DNA of 26,681 nt, taken from the IMG/VR virus record IMGVR_UViG_3300044646_001569, positions 1 to 26,681 of that record. The stretch is one strand, 5' to 3'. Positions 5,101 to 13,186 of this stretch are shown here, one piece after another. A model generated the notes under the pieces. It did no database searches. It was given only the letters and a program-made list of their open reading frames with translations, and was not told the DNA's origin. The position numbers and the translations under genes are program-made. Within the stretch, counting starts at the first letter, position 1. Each line of letters begins with the position of its first letter. The stretch is from a virus.

Positions 5101-6146
5101 AAATCGGCGTCTACGCATTGGCGAAGAATGAGGCGAAGCATTGCGCCGAATGGGCCGACTCGTGCCGGGAGGCCGACGTGCGGGTGGTCACCGACACAGG
5201 ATCCACCGACGGCACGCCGGGGATCCTGATGCAACAGGGCGTTACGGTCTGCAACGGCTACGTCGTGCCCTGGCGGTGGGACGATGCCCACAACCTGTCG
5301 CTCCACCATCTGCCGCCCGATGTCGATGTCTGCATCCGGCTTGATCTCGACGAGCGGCTGCAGCCCGGGTGGCGGGAGGTCATCGAGCGGGAGTGGGACA
5401 ACGAGCACAACAACCTCCGCTATCGCTACGTGTGGTCTTGGAAGGCCGACGGCACGCCGGGGCTCGTCTTCTACAGCGACCGCATCCACGCCCGTCACGG
5501 GTTCAGGTGGACGGCGGCGACGCACGAGGGGCTCGTGTGCTGGAACGGCGAGAAGCGGCAAAAGTTCGTCGAGGGGCTGGAGATCCACCATCACCGGGAC
5601 GCCGGCAAGCGGCACAAGACCGATCTCGCCCTGCTCCAGGTGGCCGTGCGCGAGGCTCCGCACGATGCCCGGGCCTGGTGGTATCTCGCCCGCGAAATGG
5701 AGTGGGCCGGCGACCCGCAGGCTGCGGCGACGTTCGTCCACTACCTCGGAATGAAAGGCGGCATGTGGACCGAGCGGGCCTACGCCTACCGCGCCCTGTT
5801 TCGCCTGACGGGCGACGAGAAGCATCTACACCACGCCGCGACGGAGGCGACCGGCGAGCCCGACGCCTGGCAGCAGCTGGCGTTCTGCCACTACAAGCGG
5901 GAGGAGTGGCGGGAGTGTCACGCCTTCGCCGCCCAAGCGATCAACGCCGACGGCCAGGGCACGCACGCGACCGATCCCGAGGCCAAGACAAAGGCCTACG
6001 ACCTCGCCAGCGTGGCGGCCTGGAATCTCGGCATGCGGCCCGAGGCCCTCCAGTTGGCGAGGGAAGCCGTGGCACGATGCCCGGGAGACCCACGCCTGAC
6101 GGGCAACGTCGAGGCAATGGAGCGAATCCTGGAGGCCGCCGCGTGA
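5097..6146 (+). CDS. GT2-family glycosyltransferase with helical-repeat tail
   Basis: 349 residues, ATGA overlap with the methyltransferase. The N-terminal GT-A fold shows IGVYALAKNEAKH, DTGSTDGT (about 33-40) and RLDLDERL (about 81-88), the nucleotide-sugar and DxD-type metal motifs of GT2. After about 175 come paired helices resembling TPR repeats (DARAWWYLAREMEWAGDPQ, PDAWQQLAFCHYKREEW, ASVAAWNLGMRPEALQL). This GT2-TPR fusion is known in bacterial and phage glycan systems. It likely transfers a sugar onto a virion or surface component; the acceptor is unknown. The last codon overlaps the GTG of the tail-completion gene, so sugar and tail genes are co-translated. Confidence 0.85.
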   Translation: MKIGVYALAKNEAKHCAEWADSCREADVRVVTDTGSTDGTPGILMQQGVTVCNGYVVPWRWDDAHNLSLHHLPPDVDVCIRLDLDERLQPGWREVIEREWDNEHNNLRYRYVWSWKADGTPGLVFYSDRIHARHGFRWTAATHEGLVCWNGEKRQKFVEGLEIHHHRDAGKRHKTDLALLQVAVREAPHDARAWWYLAREMEWAGDPQAAATFVHYLGMKGGMWTERAYAYRALFRLTGDEKHLHHAATEATGEPDAWQQLAFCHYKREEWRECHAFAAQAINADGQGTHATDPEAKTKAYDLASVAAWNLGMRPEALQLAREAVARCPGDPRLTGNVEAMERILEAAA

Positions 6147-6580
6147 GCCTGCTCAAAGACCTCGCCGACGCCTTGGCGGAAGCCTTGTCGGGCTATTCGT
6201 GGAGCACTGTGGATGCCACTCCGTCCGTGTCTCGCGCGAACTGGCCGAGCGTAGACATCGAGGACATGGTCAACCCGGTGATCGTCGTCACGCCCGGAAG
6301 CCAGAACAACATCGAGCGAGTCGATCGCTCCAAGCACCAGTTCGACTACCAGATCAATGTGTTTGTCGGCAGGCACACGCCAACCGAGGCGGATGCCGAC
6401 CAGATGCTCGAGTTCACGGAAGAGATCATCGACGTGCTGCTCGCGAACGACTGGGGCGAGTTGGAGTTTCCGGCGACGAGCCCGATGTCGATCAGTCTCG
6501 ACATCAACCCAGACGAGGGCCTGCAGGAACGCAACGTGTGGCGGGCCGTGATCTCGGTCACGTACAGGACGTTCCGCTGA
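6143..6580 (+). CDS. Putative tail completion/terminator protein
   Basis: 145 residues. The GTG at 6143 overlaps the upstream TGA and follows ctggaggccgcc. A start helix (LLKDLADALAEAL) is followed by beta-rich sequence with VIVVTPGSQ, FDYQINVFVGRH, a helix (ADADQMLEFTEEIIDVLLA) and a final strand WRAVISVTYRTF. Size, fold order and position immediately before an HK97-gp10-like gene and the tail tube match tail terminator/completion proteins of siphoviruses, which cap the tail tube and join it to the head. Family assignment is from context and pattern; similarity at sequence level is weak. Confidence 0.6.
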   Translation: MSLLKDLADALAEALSGYSWSTVDATPSVSRANWPSVDIEDMVNPVIVVTPGSQNNIERVDRSKHQFDYQINVFVGRHTPTEADADQMLEFTEEIIDVLLANDWGELEFPATSPMSISLDINPDEGLQERNVWRAVISVTYRTFR

Positions 6581-7374
6581 TGGCACGGGCAAGCCGGGCA
6601 CACATTCGCCCCGGTGCCGTCGGCGGCAATCGCCGAGAGGCCTCGGCCGCGACGCAGTCCAAGATCGCCCTGCAAGCAAAGATCAAGGGCCAGTTCTTTG
6701 ATCGGGCAAAGGTGCGGCGGGCACTAGAGAAAGCCAACTACGAAGCCCTACGCAAAACCGGCCGCGACATCCAGGAGGCGTCAAAGCGTGGCATTGGCCA
6801 GAATGCCCCAGCAAAGACAAAAGCCGGCCAGAAAGCGGTGCGGGCAAACGAGATCGTCGAGTTTGTCGGCGGCCTCTACCGCGACATCACGATGGCCGGA
6901 AGCGGCAAGCCTCGCTCGGCCGGCAGGCCAATCAAGTCGTGGGCACCAAAGCGGTTCGCTTACCGCGACGTGATGTTTTTCTGGGATGGGTCGCGCCGCA
7001 GCGTGGTAATCGGGGCACTCAAAGCTGACTGGCTTGGCCGGCTCCATGAGTTCGGCGGCACGATGACGCTCACTGCCTACCGCATTGGCGTCGGGGCGGC
7101 CCGGAATGCGTTCCTGCGACGCAAGGGTTATGGCAAGCAGGGGCGAGACGCCAAGGGGCGGTTCACTACAAGCCTGCCCCAAGCCAATCAGTTCCAGTAC
7201 GGGGCAATCCTTTGGTCTCACAAAGGCTTTCGCCACTCCAGGAACTGGGAGCGGACGACCATGACCAAGACCGCTCGCTATCCTGCCAGGCCGTACATGC
7301 AGGGCGCGGCGGGCGTCCAGAAAGTTGTGGCCCGCGCCCGCGAGCGGTTCCGCGACACGCTCCGCGCAGCCTAG
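6580..7374 (+). CDS. HK97-gp10-like / virion morphogenesis minor tail protein
   Basis: 264 residues, strongly basic. The ATG at 6580 overlaps the previous stop (TGATGG). A long first helix (FDRAKVRRALEKANYEALRKTGRDIQEASKRGI) is followed by sheet segments, LGRLHEFGG, and the ending ARPYMQGAAGVQKVVARARERF; 'HEFGG...RPYM/F' with a terminal helix is the signature layout of HK97-gp10/Mu-gpG-like proteins at the head-tail joint. A loop of about 80 residues between the HEFGG and RPYM motifs (AFLRRKGYGKQGRD...SHKGFRHSRNWE) is longer than usual. Followed by the second CCCCCTGCGG motif, so a transcription boundary may exist here. Confidence 0.7.
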   Translation: MARASRAHIRPGAVGGNRREASAATQSKIALQAKIKGQFFDRAKVRRALEKANYEALRKTGRDIQEASKRGIGQNAPAKTKAGQKAVRANEIVEFVGGLYRDITMAGSGKPRSAGRPIKSWAPKRFAYRDVMFFWDGSRRSVVIGALKADWLGRLHEFGGTMTLTAYRIGVGAARNAFLRRKGYGKQGRDAKGRFTTSLPQANQFQYGAILWSHKGFRHSRNWERTTMTKTARYPARPYMQGAAGVQKVVARARERFRDTLRAA

Positions 7375-7379
7375 CCACA

Positions 7380-7414
7380 CCCCCTGCGGAGAGCCTGCCT
7401 GTCAGCCCTATCGT
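7380..7414 (+). promoter_or_regulatory. Candidate late promoter, CCCCCTGCGG copy 2
   Basis: CCCCCTGCGG at 7380-7389 followed by TATCGT at 7409-7414 (19-nt gap). It lies in the only sizeable gap (72 bp) between the gp10-like gene and the first tail-tube gene and would give a leader of about 25 nt. Tail-tube genes are needed in high amount, so an internal promoter here is sensible. Function is inferred. Confidence 0.45.
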
Positions 7415-7446
7415 GAGCGGCACACCCCGCACACGGAGCAGTCCAC

Positions 7447-7764
7447 ATGGCAGTGACCCTCGGCAAGGACGCGAATATCACGGGCATTGCGAATGCTCGC
7501 AGTGTCACGGTCAACAACTCGGCGAGTGAGATCGACGTGACCAAGTTCGGCGACGCGGCCCGCAAGTTCCGTAAGGCGCTTATCGAGCAGACCGTCGAGG
7601 TCGAATGCGTGGACGACCCGGGCGTTGAGGCCGGCGACACGTTCACGCTCGGTGGAACGAATACCGGCAACGTCGAGTACGTCGTGACCAGCGTCGCTAA
7701 GGCTGACCCGATCGACGGCATCCAGACGTGGACCGTTTCCGCCAGCCGTCACTCCACCACCTAA
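7447..7764 (+). CDS. Tail-tube-like structural protein, paralogue 1
   Basis: 105 residues starting MAVTLGKDANI. It shares with the next two genes the N-terminal LGKD, a central (E/T)IDVT/V segment, and a C-terminal strand pattern DGxxTWTVSA / DGAVTFTITA / DGVVTYTVEA. Beta-rich with no catalytic motif. Position after the head-tail joint protein and before the chaperone G/GT and tape measure is that of the major tail tube protein. Ribosome site cggag upstream. Which of the three paralogues is the main tube subunit is not decidable by sequence. Confidence 0.65.
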   Translation: MAVTLGKDANITGIANARSVTVNNSASEIDVTKFGDAARKFRKALIEQTVEVECVDDPGVEAGDTFTLGGTNTGNVEYVVTSVAKADPIDGIQTWTVSASRHSTT

Positions 7765-7779
7765 CGCAGGAGCACCAAC

Positions 7780-8100
7780 ATGTCCATTGTTCTTGGCAAG
7801 GACGGCTCGGCCCCTCCGTTCGGCACCGACATCATCTCGGCGACCTACACGGAAGAGTGTGAAGTCATCGACGTGACGAACCGCGCCAACGAGGGCGGGG
7901 CGTCGGGTGCAGCTGGCTACCGGGCCTACAAGGCCGGATTTACCACGAAGATGTGGGAGATCGAGTGCCACGACGCCACGGGCGTGATTGCTCAACTCAC
8001 GAGCAATACGCCGGCCAGCAGCTTTCTTGTCATGGGCGTCACTGAGAACATCGGAATTGACGGAGCCGTGACGTTTACGATCACCGCACGGGAGGGCTAA
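7780..8100 (+). CDS. Tail-tube-like structural protein, paralogue 2
   Basis: 106 residues, MSIVLGKDGSAPPFGTDI. The ATG is preceded by gcaggagcaccaac. It aligns by the LGKD start, EVIDVTNRANEGG, YRAYKAGF..KMWEIECHD and the ending GIDGAVTFTITAREG. It is the most divergent of the three in the middle, with an insertion of Gly-rich sequence (NEGGASGAAGYRAY). It may form an alternate ring or a decoration of the tail. Confidence 0.65.
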   Translation: MSIVLGKDGSAPPFGTDIISATYTEECEVIDVTNRANEGGASGAAGYRAYKAGFTTKMWEIECHDATGVIAQLTSNTPASSFLVMGVTENIGIDGAVTFTITAREG

Positions 8101-8104
8101 TCCC

Positions 8105-8476
8105 GTGGCGATCCAACTCGGCAAGGATTGCGTCATCAGCGTTGACGGCGTCACGCTGGTCGGCGTGCGTGCTGTCAACGTGCAGCGGACCGCACGCACG
8201 ATTGACGTAGACGAGTACGGCAGCCGCCAGGCGACCGTCTACCCGACCGGGTTTGAGACCTCAGTGTCGATTGAGTTCAACGACATTGACGGCTGCAACC
8301 TTGCCAAGGATGGCATCATTGAGGGGCGGCAGTTCAGCCTGGTTTCGGTCGGCGGCAGCGGCGTAGCTATTCCCTGCGTTGTCACGTCGTTTGCCGAAAG
8401 TCAGCCCGTCGATGGCGTCGTGACATACACGGTCGAAGCCCGCTTGTGTCGGGAAGGCATCCAGCCAAACGAATGA
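8105..8476 (+). CDS. Tail-tube-like structural protein, paralogue 3
   Basis: 123 residues from a GTG at 8105, 4 nt after the previous stop, with gggaggg upstream. It begins MAIQLGKDCVISVDGV, continues TARTIDVDEYGSRQATVYPTG and VSIEFNDIDG, and ends PVDGVVTYTVEARLCREGIQPNE. Its C-terminal extension distinguishes it from the other two. The arrangement of three neighbouring tube-like genes is compatible with gene duplication inside the operon. Confidence 0.65.
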   Translation: MAIQLGKDCVISVDGVTLVGVRAVNVQRTARTIDVDEYGSRQATVYPTGFETSVSIEFNDIDGCNLAKDGIIEGRQFSLVSVGGSGVAIPCVVTSFAESQPVDGVVTYTVEARLCREGIQPNE

Positions 8477-8486
8477 GAGGTGACGA

Positions 8487-9086
8487 GTGAGGGAGTTTCG
8501 CGATAACGAGGGTCGTCCCTGGCAGGTGGCGCTCACGGTGGCATCTGCCCTGCGGGTGCGGGACATGGTCACGGTGGACGTGACGGTCGAGGAGGAGTTG
8601 CCAGACGGTGGCGTGAAGACTGAGCGCAAGACGCTGCCATTCGACATGGTCGATGTGGCGTCGCTGTCGCAGACGTTCCAGGTGCTTCGCGGCCAGTTCG
8701 CCAAAGTGGGCGAGTCGCTGTACGCGATCCTGACCAAGCAGGTTGAGGAGCGGAAGCTGACGAAGGATCAGTTCCTCGACGGGCTTCGCGGCGATTCCTT
8801 GGAGGCGGGAGCGAAGGCCCTGGAACAGGAGCTTGTCGATTTTTTCCCCCAGCGCCTCCGTCGAATGGTCGGGCTCCTCGCGGCAAAGATGGACGAAGTG
8901 GCCGGCGAGATGCTCGACAAGGCGGAGGCGGGGCTGGCCGAGGTGAAGGCGTCGGATCTGCCTGGAGTGCGATCTGGGAAGCCGCAGGAATCCTCGGCGT
9001 CCACCCCGGCGAGTGGACCTTCCGGCAACTCGCCGCAGCCCGAGACGCCCGCCTCGAACACGACTGGTGGCACACCGCCAACGTGA
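8487..9086 (+). CDS. Tail assembly chaperone (gpG-like)
   Basis: 199 residues from a GTG at 8487, ten nt after the tube gene and behind gagaggtgac. It begins MREFRDNEGRPWQVALTVASALRVRDM, the opening of a phage chaperone type located between tube and tape measure, and contains LEAGAKALEQELVDFFPQRLRRM. The last 40 residues (PQESSASTPASGPSGNSPQPET...) are low complexity where the DNA is also read in the -1 frame. In lambda and relatives such a protein binds the tape measure and tube subunits, and a minor frameshifted GT form is essential. See the 8846-9241 entry. Confidence 0.8.
   Translation: MREFRDNEGRPWQVALTVASALRVRDMVTVDVTVEEELPDGGVKTERKTLPFDMVDVASLSQTFQVLRGQFAKVGESLYAILTKQVEERKLTKDQFLDGLRGDSLEAGAKALEQELVDFFPQRLRRMVGLLAAKMDEVAGEMLDKAEAGLAEVKASDLPGVRSGKPQESSASTPASGPSGNSPQPETPASNTTGGTPPT
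8840..8846 (+). promoter_or_regulatory. Candidate -1 ribosomal slippery heptamer T TTT TTC
   Basis: In the G frame the codons are GAT TTT TTC CCC, giving T_TTT_TTC, which fits the canonical X_XXY_YYZ -1 slip rule. The -1 frame stays open from here to the TGA at 9239-9241. A possible caveat is that G-frame codon choice looks authentic for a further 35-40 codons, so either both frames are used across this overlap or the slip is nearer 8960. Confidence 0.5.
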
Positions 9087-9241
9087 TGGCGGCGATCTTC
9101 AATGTGAACAGGGACCGCCGCAAGCCGCCAATCGACCCGTCAAAGCTACACCCCTTCGCTCGCAAGAAAGCAGTCCGCCAGGCCACACCAGAAGAGATTG
9201 CCAAACTTTTTGGGCCTGACTGGCACACGGTAGAAACATGA
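8846..9241 (+). CDS. Frameshifted T extension of chaperone (gpGT-like)
   Basis: In the -1 frame relative to G there is an open frame with no ATG, GTG or TTG before its conserved part. From 8963 it reads WSAIWEAAGILGVHPGEW, then FRQLAAARDARLEHDWW, HTANVMAAIFNVNRD, RRKPPIDPSKLHPF and GPDWHTVET. The 'W..ta...a...N.nr...(P/p)..P..(l/f)HPF' pattern is typical of the T part of siphovirus GT chaperones. Codon choice in this frame becomes good from about 8960. A slip at 8840 would give a 251-aa fusion with G residues 1-120. Its stop overlaps the ATG of the tape measure (ATGA), as usual. Confidence 0.65.
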   Translation, partial: PPAPPSNGRAPRGKDGRSGRRDARQGGGGAGRGEGVGSAWSAIWEAAGILGVHPGEWTFRQLAAARDARLEHDWWHTANVMAAIFNVNRDRRKPPIDPSKLHPFARKKAVRQATPEEIAKLFGPDWHTVET

Positions 9242-11742
9242 GTGCAGGACGTGTCAGGCAGGGCGGCGTATTCGTCGAAATCGGCGCTGACGCGCGCAAG
9301 TTCTTTGCGACGCTCGACCGCGTCAATAAGTCGGTCGGAAAAGTTGGCGCGTCGATCGCCGGTATCGGCGGCCGGATGGCCGGCGTCGGGGCCGGGCTTG
9401 CCGCACCGTTCGTGGCCTCGGCTATGGCCGGGGCACGGTTCCAGGACGTGCTGCTCAACGTCCAGGCGTCCACCGGGGCGACTGCGGCCGAGATCGACCA
9501 GGTCCGCAAGGCCGCCCTCTCAATGTCGCAGGCCCTCGGCGTCGGGCCGACCGAGGCCGCTGCCGGCTTCCTTGAACTGCTGAAGGCCGGCATGTCGCTG
9601 GAGCAGGTGCTCGGCGGGGCCGGCGAGGCGGCGATCGCGTTTGCCAAGGTCGGCGGCATGGCCGTGGCTGACGCCGCGGTCGTGATGGCCGACGCCATGA
9701 ACGTGTTCAAGGTGAGCGGCGACGTGGCTGCGAACACGCTCTCGGCTGCGGCCGACGCGAGCTCGACCTCGATCGAGGGCATCGCCCAAGCGTTCTCGCA
9801 GGTGTCGGCCGTCGCCGGGCTGGCCAACCAATCCATTCAGGACACGGCCGCTGCGTTGGCTGTGCTGGCCAACGCGGGCATCAAGGGATCAGACGCCGGC
9901 ACGAGCCTGAAGACGATGCTCATGCGGCTTATGGCCCCAGCCGAAGATGCCGTCGGAGCCTTGGAGCAGGTGGGCCTATCGGTGCAGTCGTTCCGCAACG
10001 CCGACGGCACGATGAAGCCGATGGTCGAGATCATCGGCACGCTCTCGACCGCCCTCGAAGGCATGGACCAGGCGGCAAAGGACGACATCTTCCGCCGCAT
10101 CTTTGGGTCCGACGCGATCCGGGCCGCCGCCGTGATGACTTCGGCCGGCGTCGATGGCTTCAACGCCATGCGGGACGGGATGGCCGGTGCGATGTCGGTG
10201 GGCGACAAGTTCGCCACGATGTCGAGCGGGCTGTCGGGGGCGATGGCGAGCCTGTTCGCCGCGATGGAGCGGCTGGCGATCGCTGTAAGCGATGCCGTGG
10301 CCCCGGCTCTGATGGCCCTCGCCGGGCCAATCACGGCGGTGGTCAACGGCTTCGCGTCAATCGTGAGCAACAACCAAGAGCTCGTGGCCAACATCGCCAA
10401 GGGCGTGGCCGTGTTTAGCGCTGTCGGCGCTGTCTTGGTCGGCGTCGGGGGCTCGCTGCAACTGGTGTCGTTTGGCCTGGGCGGCCTGATCAACGCCGCG
10501 TCGCTCGTCGTGGCTCCGATCGTGGGCATCATCACCACGCTGGCCGGGTTGGTCATGTCGTTCGTGTCGGCCACGGCTGGCGTGCTCGCCTACTCGGCCG
10601 CGTCGGTGGCGGCGGCCGTTGCATCCGGTACTGCGTGGGCCGTGGCCAACGCCCCGCTCTTAGCCCTTGTCGCGGTTCTCGCTGCTGCGGGCGGCTTCGT
10701 CTTCTACATGCTCGGAGGCTTTGAAGGCATCTCGTCTGCACTGAGCGGCGGGTTTGCTACGGCCGTGAGCGATGCGACGACACTTCTGACCGACCTTGGC
10801 AACATCGGCAGCACGACGTTCTCGGGGCTGTACGAAGCCATTGCCGGCGGCGACCTCCAGGGCGCAATGGACATCGCCATGGCCGGGCTCTACGCCGCCT
10901 GGGCTCGCGGGTCCGAGGCGATCATGGGCTCGGTCGATTCGTGGTCGGCGTTCGTGCAGAACACCGTGACCTACATGTGGGCCGGCATCAAGGGCGTGTT
11001 CGGCGACTCAATCAACTGGGTGCTCAACGCGTTTGACGACATGGTCGCTGCCGTCCAGAAAAGCTGGAACTACGTCCAGAGCTTCATCAAAAAGGGCTTC
11101 GACCTCGAAGCTGAAAACAAGAAGGTCACCGACGCCAACACAGCCCGCAAGCGGGAGCGGGAGGCGGCCCGCGGCTCGGGCGCGGAGATGAAGAAGGCCG
11201 ACGAGATCGCGGCTGGCCGCCTGGCGGAAAACGACAAGCGAGCCGAGGAGCGACGGGCCAACACGGTGGCCGCCGAGCAGAACCTCGGACAGGCGGCCCG
11301 AGGGGCCAGCAACCGCCGCGTCCAGGGCGAGCAGTTCGCCGACCTCCTGAAGAACATTGAATCCGCGTCGTCGATCGAGCAACTCCAGGACCTCTACGGC
11401 GAGTTCGACGCCCTCTCGTCCAACGGCCGGCTTTCGGCGCAGCAAGCCGCCACGATTGAGGCCGCGCTTGAAGACGCCCAAGAGCGTCTCAGTAAGGCTG
11501 GCAGTGCCGCAGCCGGCGGGGCCGCAGCGGCTGGCGCTGGCGGACAGGCGGCGGATCCGGCAGGCATGCAAGACGCCGCGAACCAGGCCTCCCAGAACCA
11601 AGGCGAGAGCGTCGGTTCGTTCTCCGCGTTTGCAGCTGGTGGTATGGGTGTAGGGACCAGCATTCCCCAGAAGCAGCTAGAGACGCTGCAGCGGATCGAG
11701 CAGAACACGCGCGAAGGCGACGGCGGCGTCGTGAAGGAGTAG
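9238..11742 (+). CDS. Tail tape measure protein (TP901 family)
   Basis: 834 residues. The N-terminal 350 residues follow the TP901/PhageMin_Tail pattern: GGRMAGVGAGLAAPF, a helical ARFQDVLLNVQASTGATAAEI, LSMSQALGVGPTEAAAGFLEL, AADASSTSIEGIAQAF, ANAGIKGSDAGTSLKTMLMRL and FRRIFGSDAIRAA. Residues about 375-500 are very hydrophobic (several predicted membrane segments), the part thought to enter the host membrane during DNA injection. The C-terminus is a charged coiled coil (KKADEIAAGRLAENDKRAEERR) ending in an Ala/Gly-rich linker. The length fits a tail of roughly 120 nm by the usual 1.5 angstrom per residue rule. No lysozyme or peptidase motif seen. Confidence 0.92.
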   Translation: MSAGRVRQGGVFVEIGADARKFFATLDRVNKSVGKVGASIAGIGGRMAGVGAGLAAPFVASAMAGARFQDVLLNVQASTGATAAEIDQVRKAALSMSQALGVGPTEAAAGFLELLKAGMSLEQVLGGAGEAAIAFAKVGGMAVADAAVVMADAMNVFKVSGDVAANTLSAAADASSTSIEGIAQAFSQVSAVAGLANQSIQDTAAALAVLANAGIKGSDAGTSLKTMLMRLMAPAEDAVGALEQVGLSVQSFRNADGTMKPMVEIIGTLSTALEGMDQAAKDDIFRRIFGSDAIRAAAVMTSAGVDGFNAMRDGMAGAMSVGDKFATMSSGLSGAMASLFAAMERLAIAVSDAVAPALMALAGPITAVVNGFASIVSNNQELVANIAKGVAVFSAVGAVLVGVGGSLQLVSFGLGGLINAASLVVAPIVGIITTLAGLVMSFVSATAGVLAYSAASVAAAVASGTAWAVANAPLLALVAVLAAAGGFVFYMLGGFEGISSALSGGFATAVSDATTLLTDLGNIGSTTFSGLYEAIAGGDLQGAMDIAMAGLYAAWARGSEAIMGSVDSWSAFVQNTVTYMWAGIKGVFGDSINWVLNAFDDMVAAVQKSWNYVQSFIKKGFDLEAENKKVTDANTARKREREAARGSGAEMKKADEIAAGRLAENDKRAEERRANTVAAEQNLGQAARGASNRRVQGEQFADLLKNIESASSIEQLQDLYGEFDALSSNGRLSAQQAATIEAALEDAQERLSKAGSAAAGGAAAAGAGGQAADPAGMQDAANQASQNQGESVGSFSAFAAGGMGVGTSIPQKQLETLQRIEQNTREGDGGVVKE

Positions 11743-11745
11743 CGG

Positions 11746-12642
11746 ATGGCGATCCAGTGGGTCGAGGATAACGAGTCGCGGACAGCCACGATCGTACGGC
11801 CGGGCCGCAAGGCAACGAGTACGTACGTCAAGTCGTGGAAGCTCTTTGGCTCGACGGACGACACTGCCGTCCACAACGACATCGTTGATCAACTAAACGT
11901 CCGCAATCTCTATTGGAACTATCCGCCAGGCGGCGGCCAGCTGCAGGCCGATAGCTACACGCTGGAATACCTCGGCGGTGACGCGTGGCACCTCACGGTT
12001 AACTACTCCAAGGAAGGAGCGGAGGACGAAGAGCAGACGGGGCCGATTCGCCGCTCGCGTTCGTTTGACACGTCCGGCGGGCAAGAGCACATCACGCAGG
12101 CCATTGCGGGCAAGGTGTCGGAAAAGGGAAAGACGCCCAATCTGACTGACGGCGACAAGGTCATCGGCTTCGACGGCCAGAACGTCAACGGCGTGGACAT
12201 CATCGTGCCGCAGTTGTCGTGGCAGGAAAACTACGAGGTGCCGTCGTCGTACATAGACGCGGCCTACATAAAAACCGTGTCGCAGGCGTCAGGCACGACG
12301 AACAACGGCGATTTTCGCGGCTTCAAAACAGGCGAGGTTCTATTCCTCGGCTGCTCCGGCTCGCAGGAATGGGACAAAGATAAGGGCGATGGCCCGTGGG
12401 CGTTGACGTACAAGTTCGCCGTCTCGCCAAACGCTGGCGAGGATCAGACGCTGCCGGCACTCACGATCGGCGAGATCGTAAACATCGAGAAGAAGGGCCA
12501 CGAGTACCTCAACACGTACTACGAAGACGACGTGAAGGACAACAAGATTTGGAAGGTGCCCAAGATCGTGTGGGTGCACCAGGTCTACCGCGAGAGCAAC
12601 TTCGCCGATCTAGGCATCGGCACTGACACGACGGGGCTCTGA
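11746..12642 (+). CDS. Tail-associated structural protein, unknown family
   Basis: 298 residues. Strong ribosome site gaaggagtagcgg between the tape measure stop and the ATG. The protein is mixed alpha/beta and aromatic-rich (NLYWNYPPGGG, AWHLTVNYSKEG, VPQLSWQENYEVP, GPWALTYKFAVSPN, KIVWVHQVYRES). I do not recognise a family. By position it would be a distal tail or baseplate-hub component, like the proteins immediately downstream of tape measures in other siphoviruses. Its TGA overlaps the next ATG. Confidence 0.6.
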   Translation: MAIQWVEDNESRTATIVRPGRKATSTYVKSWKLFGSTDDTAVHNDIVDQLNVRNLYWNYPPGGGQLQADSYTLEYLGGDAWHLTVNYSKEGAEDEEQTGPIRRSRSFDTSGGQEHITQAIAGKVSEKGKTPNLTDGDKVIGFDGQNVNGVDIIVPQLSWQENYEVPSSYIDAAYIKTVSQASGTTNNGDFRGFKTGEVLFLGCSGSQEWDKDKGDGPWALTYKFAVSPNAGEDQTLPALTIGEIVNIEKKGHEYLNTYYEDDVKDNKIWKVPKIVWVHQVYRESNFADLGIGTDTTGL

Positions 12643-13184
12643 TGGGCAACGCTACCCGCAAAGATGGCCGCATTGAGCCGGGCCAGAAGCTTGGCACCGC
12701 TATCTCGGCCCGCGCGTGGAACCGGGCGCAGGATGCGGCCGACATCGTGCTGGGCGAGCGAGATAAATTCTTATCGCCAGGACAGGAGGGGCCGCCTCGG
12801 GCGTCAAACATCTTGCTTGTGCGAAACAACAGCGGCGAAGATGTGCCGTGGCTGGGCGTGCTTGGCCTTGGCAATCCAGTCACCTCAACCGCAAGTAATT
12901 CCTCGGCTCAATTCACGTCTGACATGGTGCTCGCTGGCCTTAAGCCGTCGGGCGGCGACCAGCCAGTTGGCGTGGCCGTCGAGCCAATAGCGGAAGGGGC
13001 CGTCGGCCGCGTGGCCGTGTCTGGCCGATTCCCGGCCAAGATCAAAATCCTGACCACGGCCCACAAGTACGCCCGAGGGCGGGCCGACGACGTTACGCAA
13101 CTCATCACGGCCGAGTGCGGGCCTCTACGAATAGTGTGGATGGGCTCCGGCACTGACGGGGTCATGGCCGCCGTGATTGGATAG
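12642..13184 (+). CDS. Small structural protein, tail-tip region
   Basis: 180 residues, TGATG overlap with the upstream gene. The first 30 residues are basic and helical (MGNATRKDGRIEPGQKLGTAISARAWNRAQDAADIVL); the rest is beta-rich with NILLVRNNSGEDVPWLGVLGL, VEPIAEGAVGRVAVSGRFPAKI and GPLRIVWMG. The 'AEGAVGRVAVSG' with surrounding strands resembles small capsid/tail decoration domains, e.g. the 'IA.G..G.v.v.G.' repeats in head-fibre proteins, so a decoration or fibre role is possible. No family is certain. Confidence 0.55.
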   Translation: MGNATRKDGRIEPGQKLGTAISARAWNRAQDAADIVLGERDKFLSPGQEGPPRASNILLVRNNSGEDVPWLGVLGLGNPVTSTASNSSAQFTSDMVLAGLKPSGGDQPVGVAVEPIAEGAVGRVAVSGRFPAKIKILTTAHKYARGRADDVTQLITAECGPLRIVWMGSGTDGVMAAVIG

Positions 13185-13186
13185 CC

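Noticed and set aside
3420-5825. Long minus-strand frames opposite the sugar genes (up to 387 aa)
   Set aside because: They are GC-bias shadows of plus-strand genes that carry recognised motifs.
8846-9219. Independent gene for the 68-aa frame at 9013-9219
   Set aside because: It is the third frame of the G/T overlap region with Arg/Pro-rich sequence; the -1 frame contains the conserved T pattern instead.
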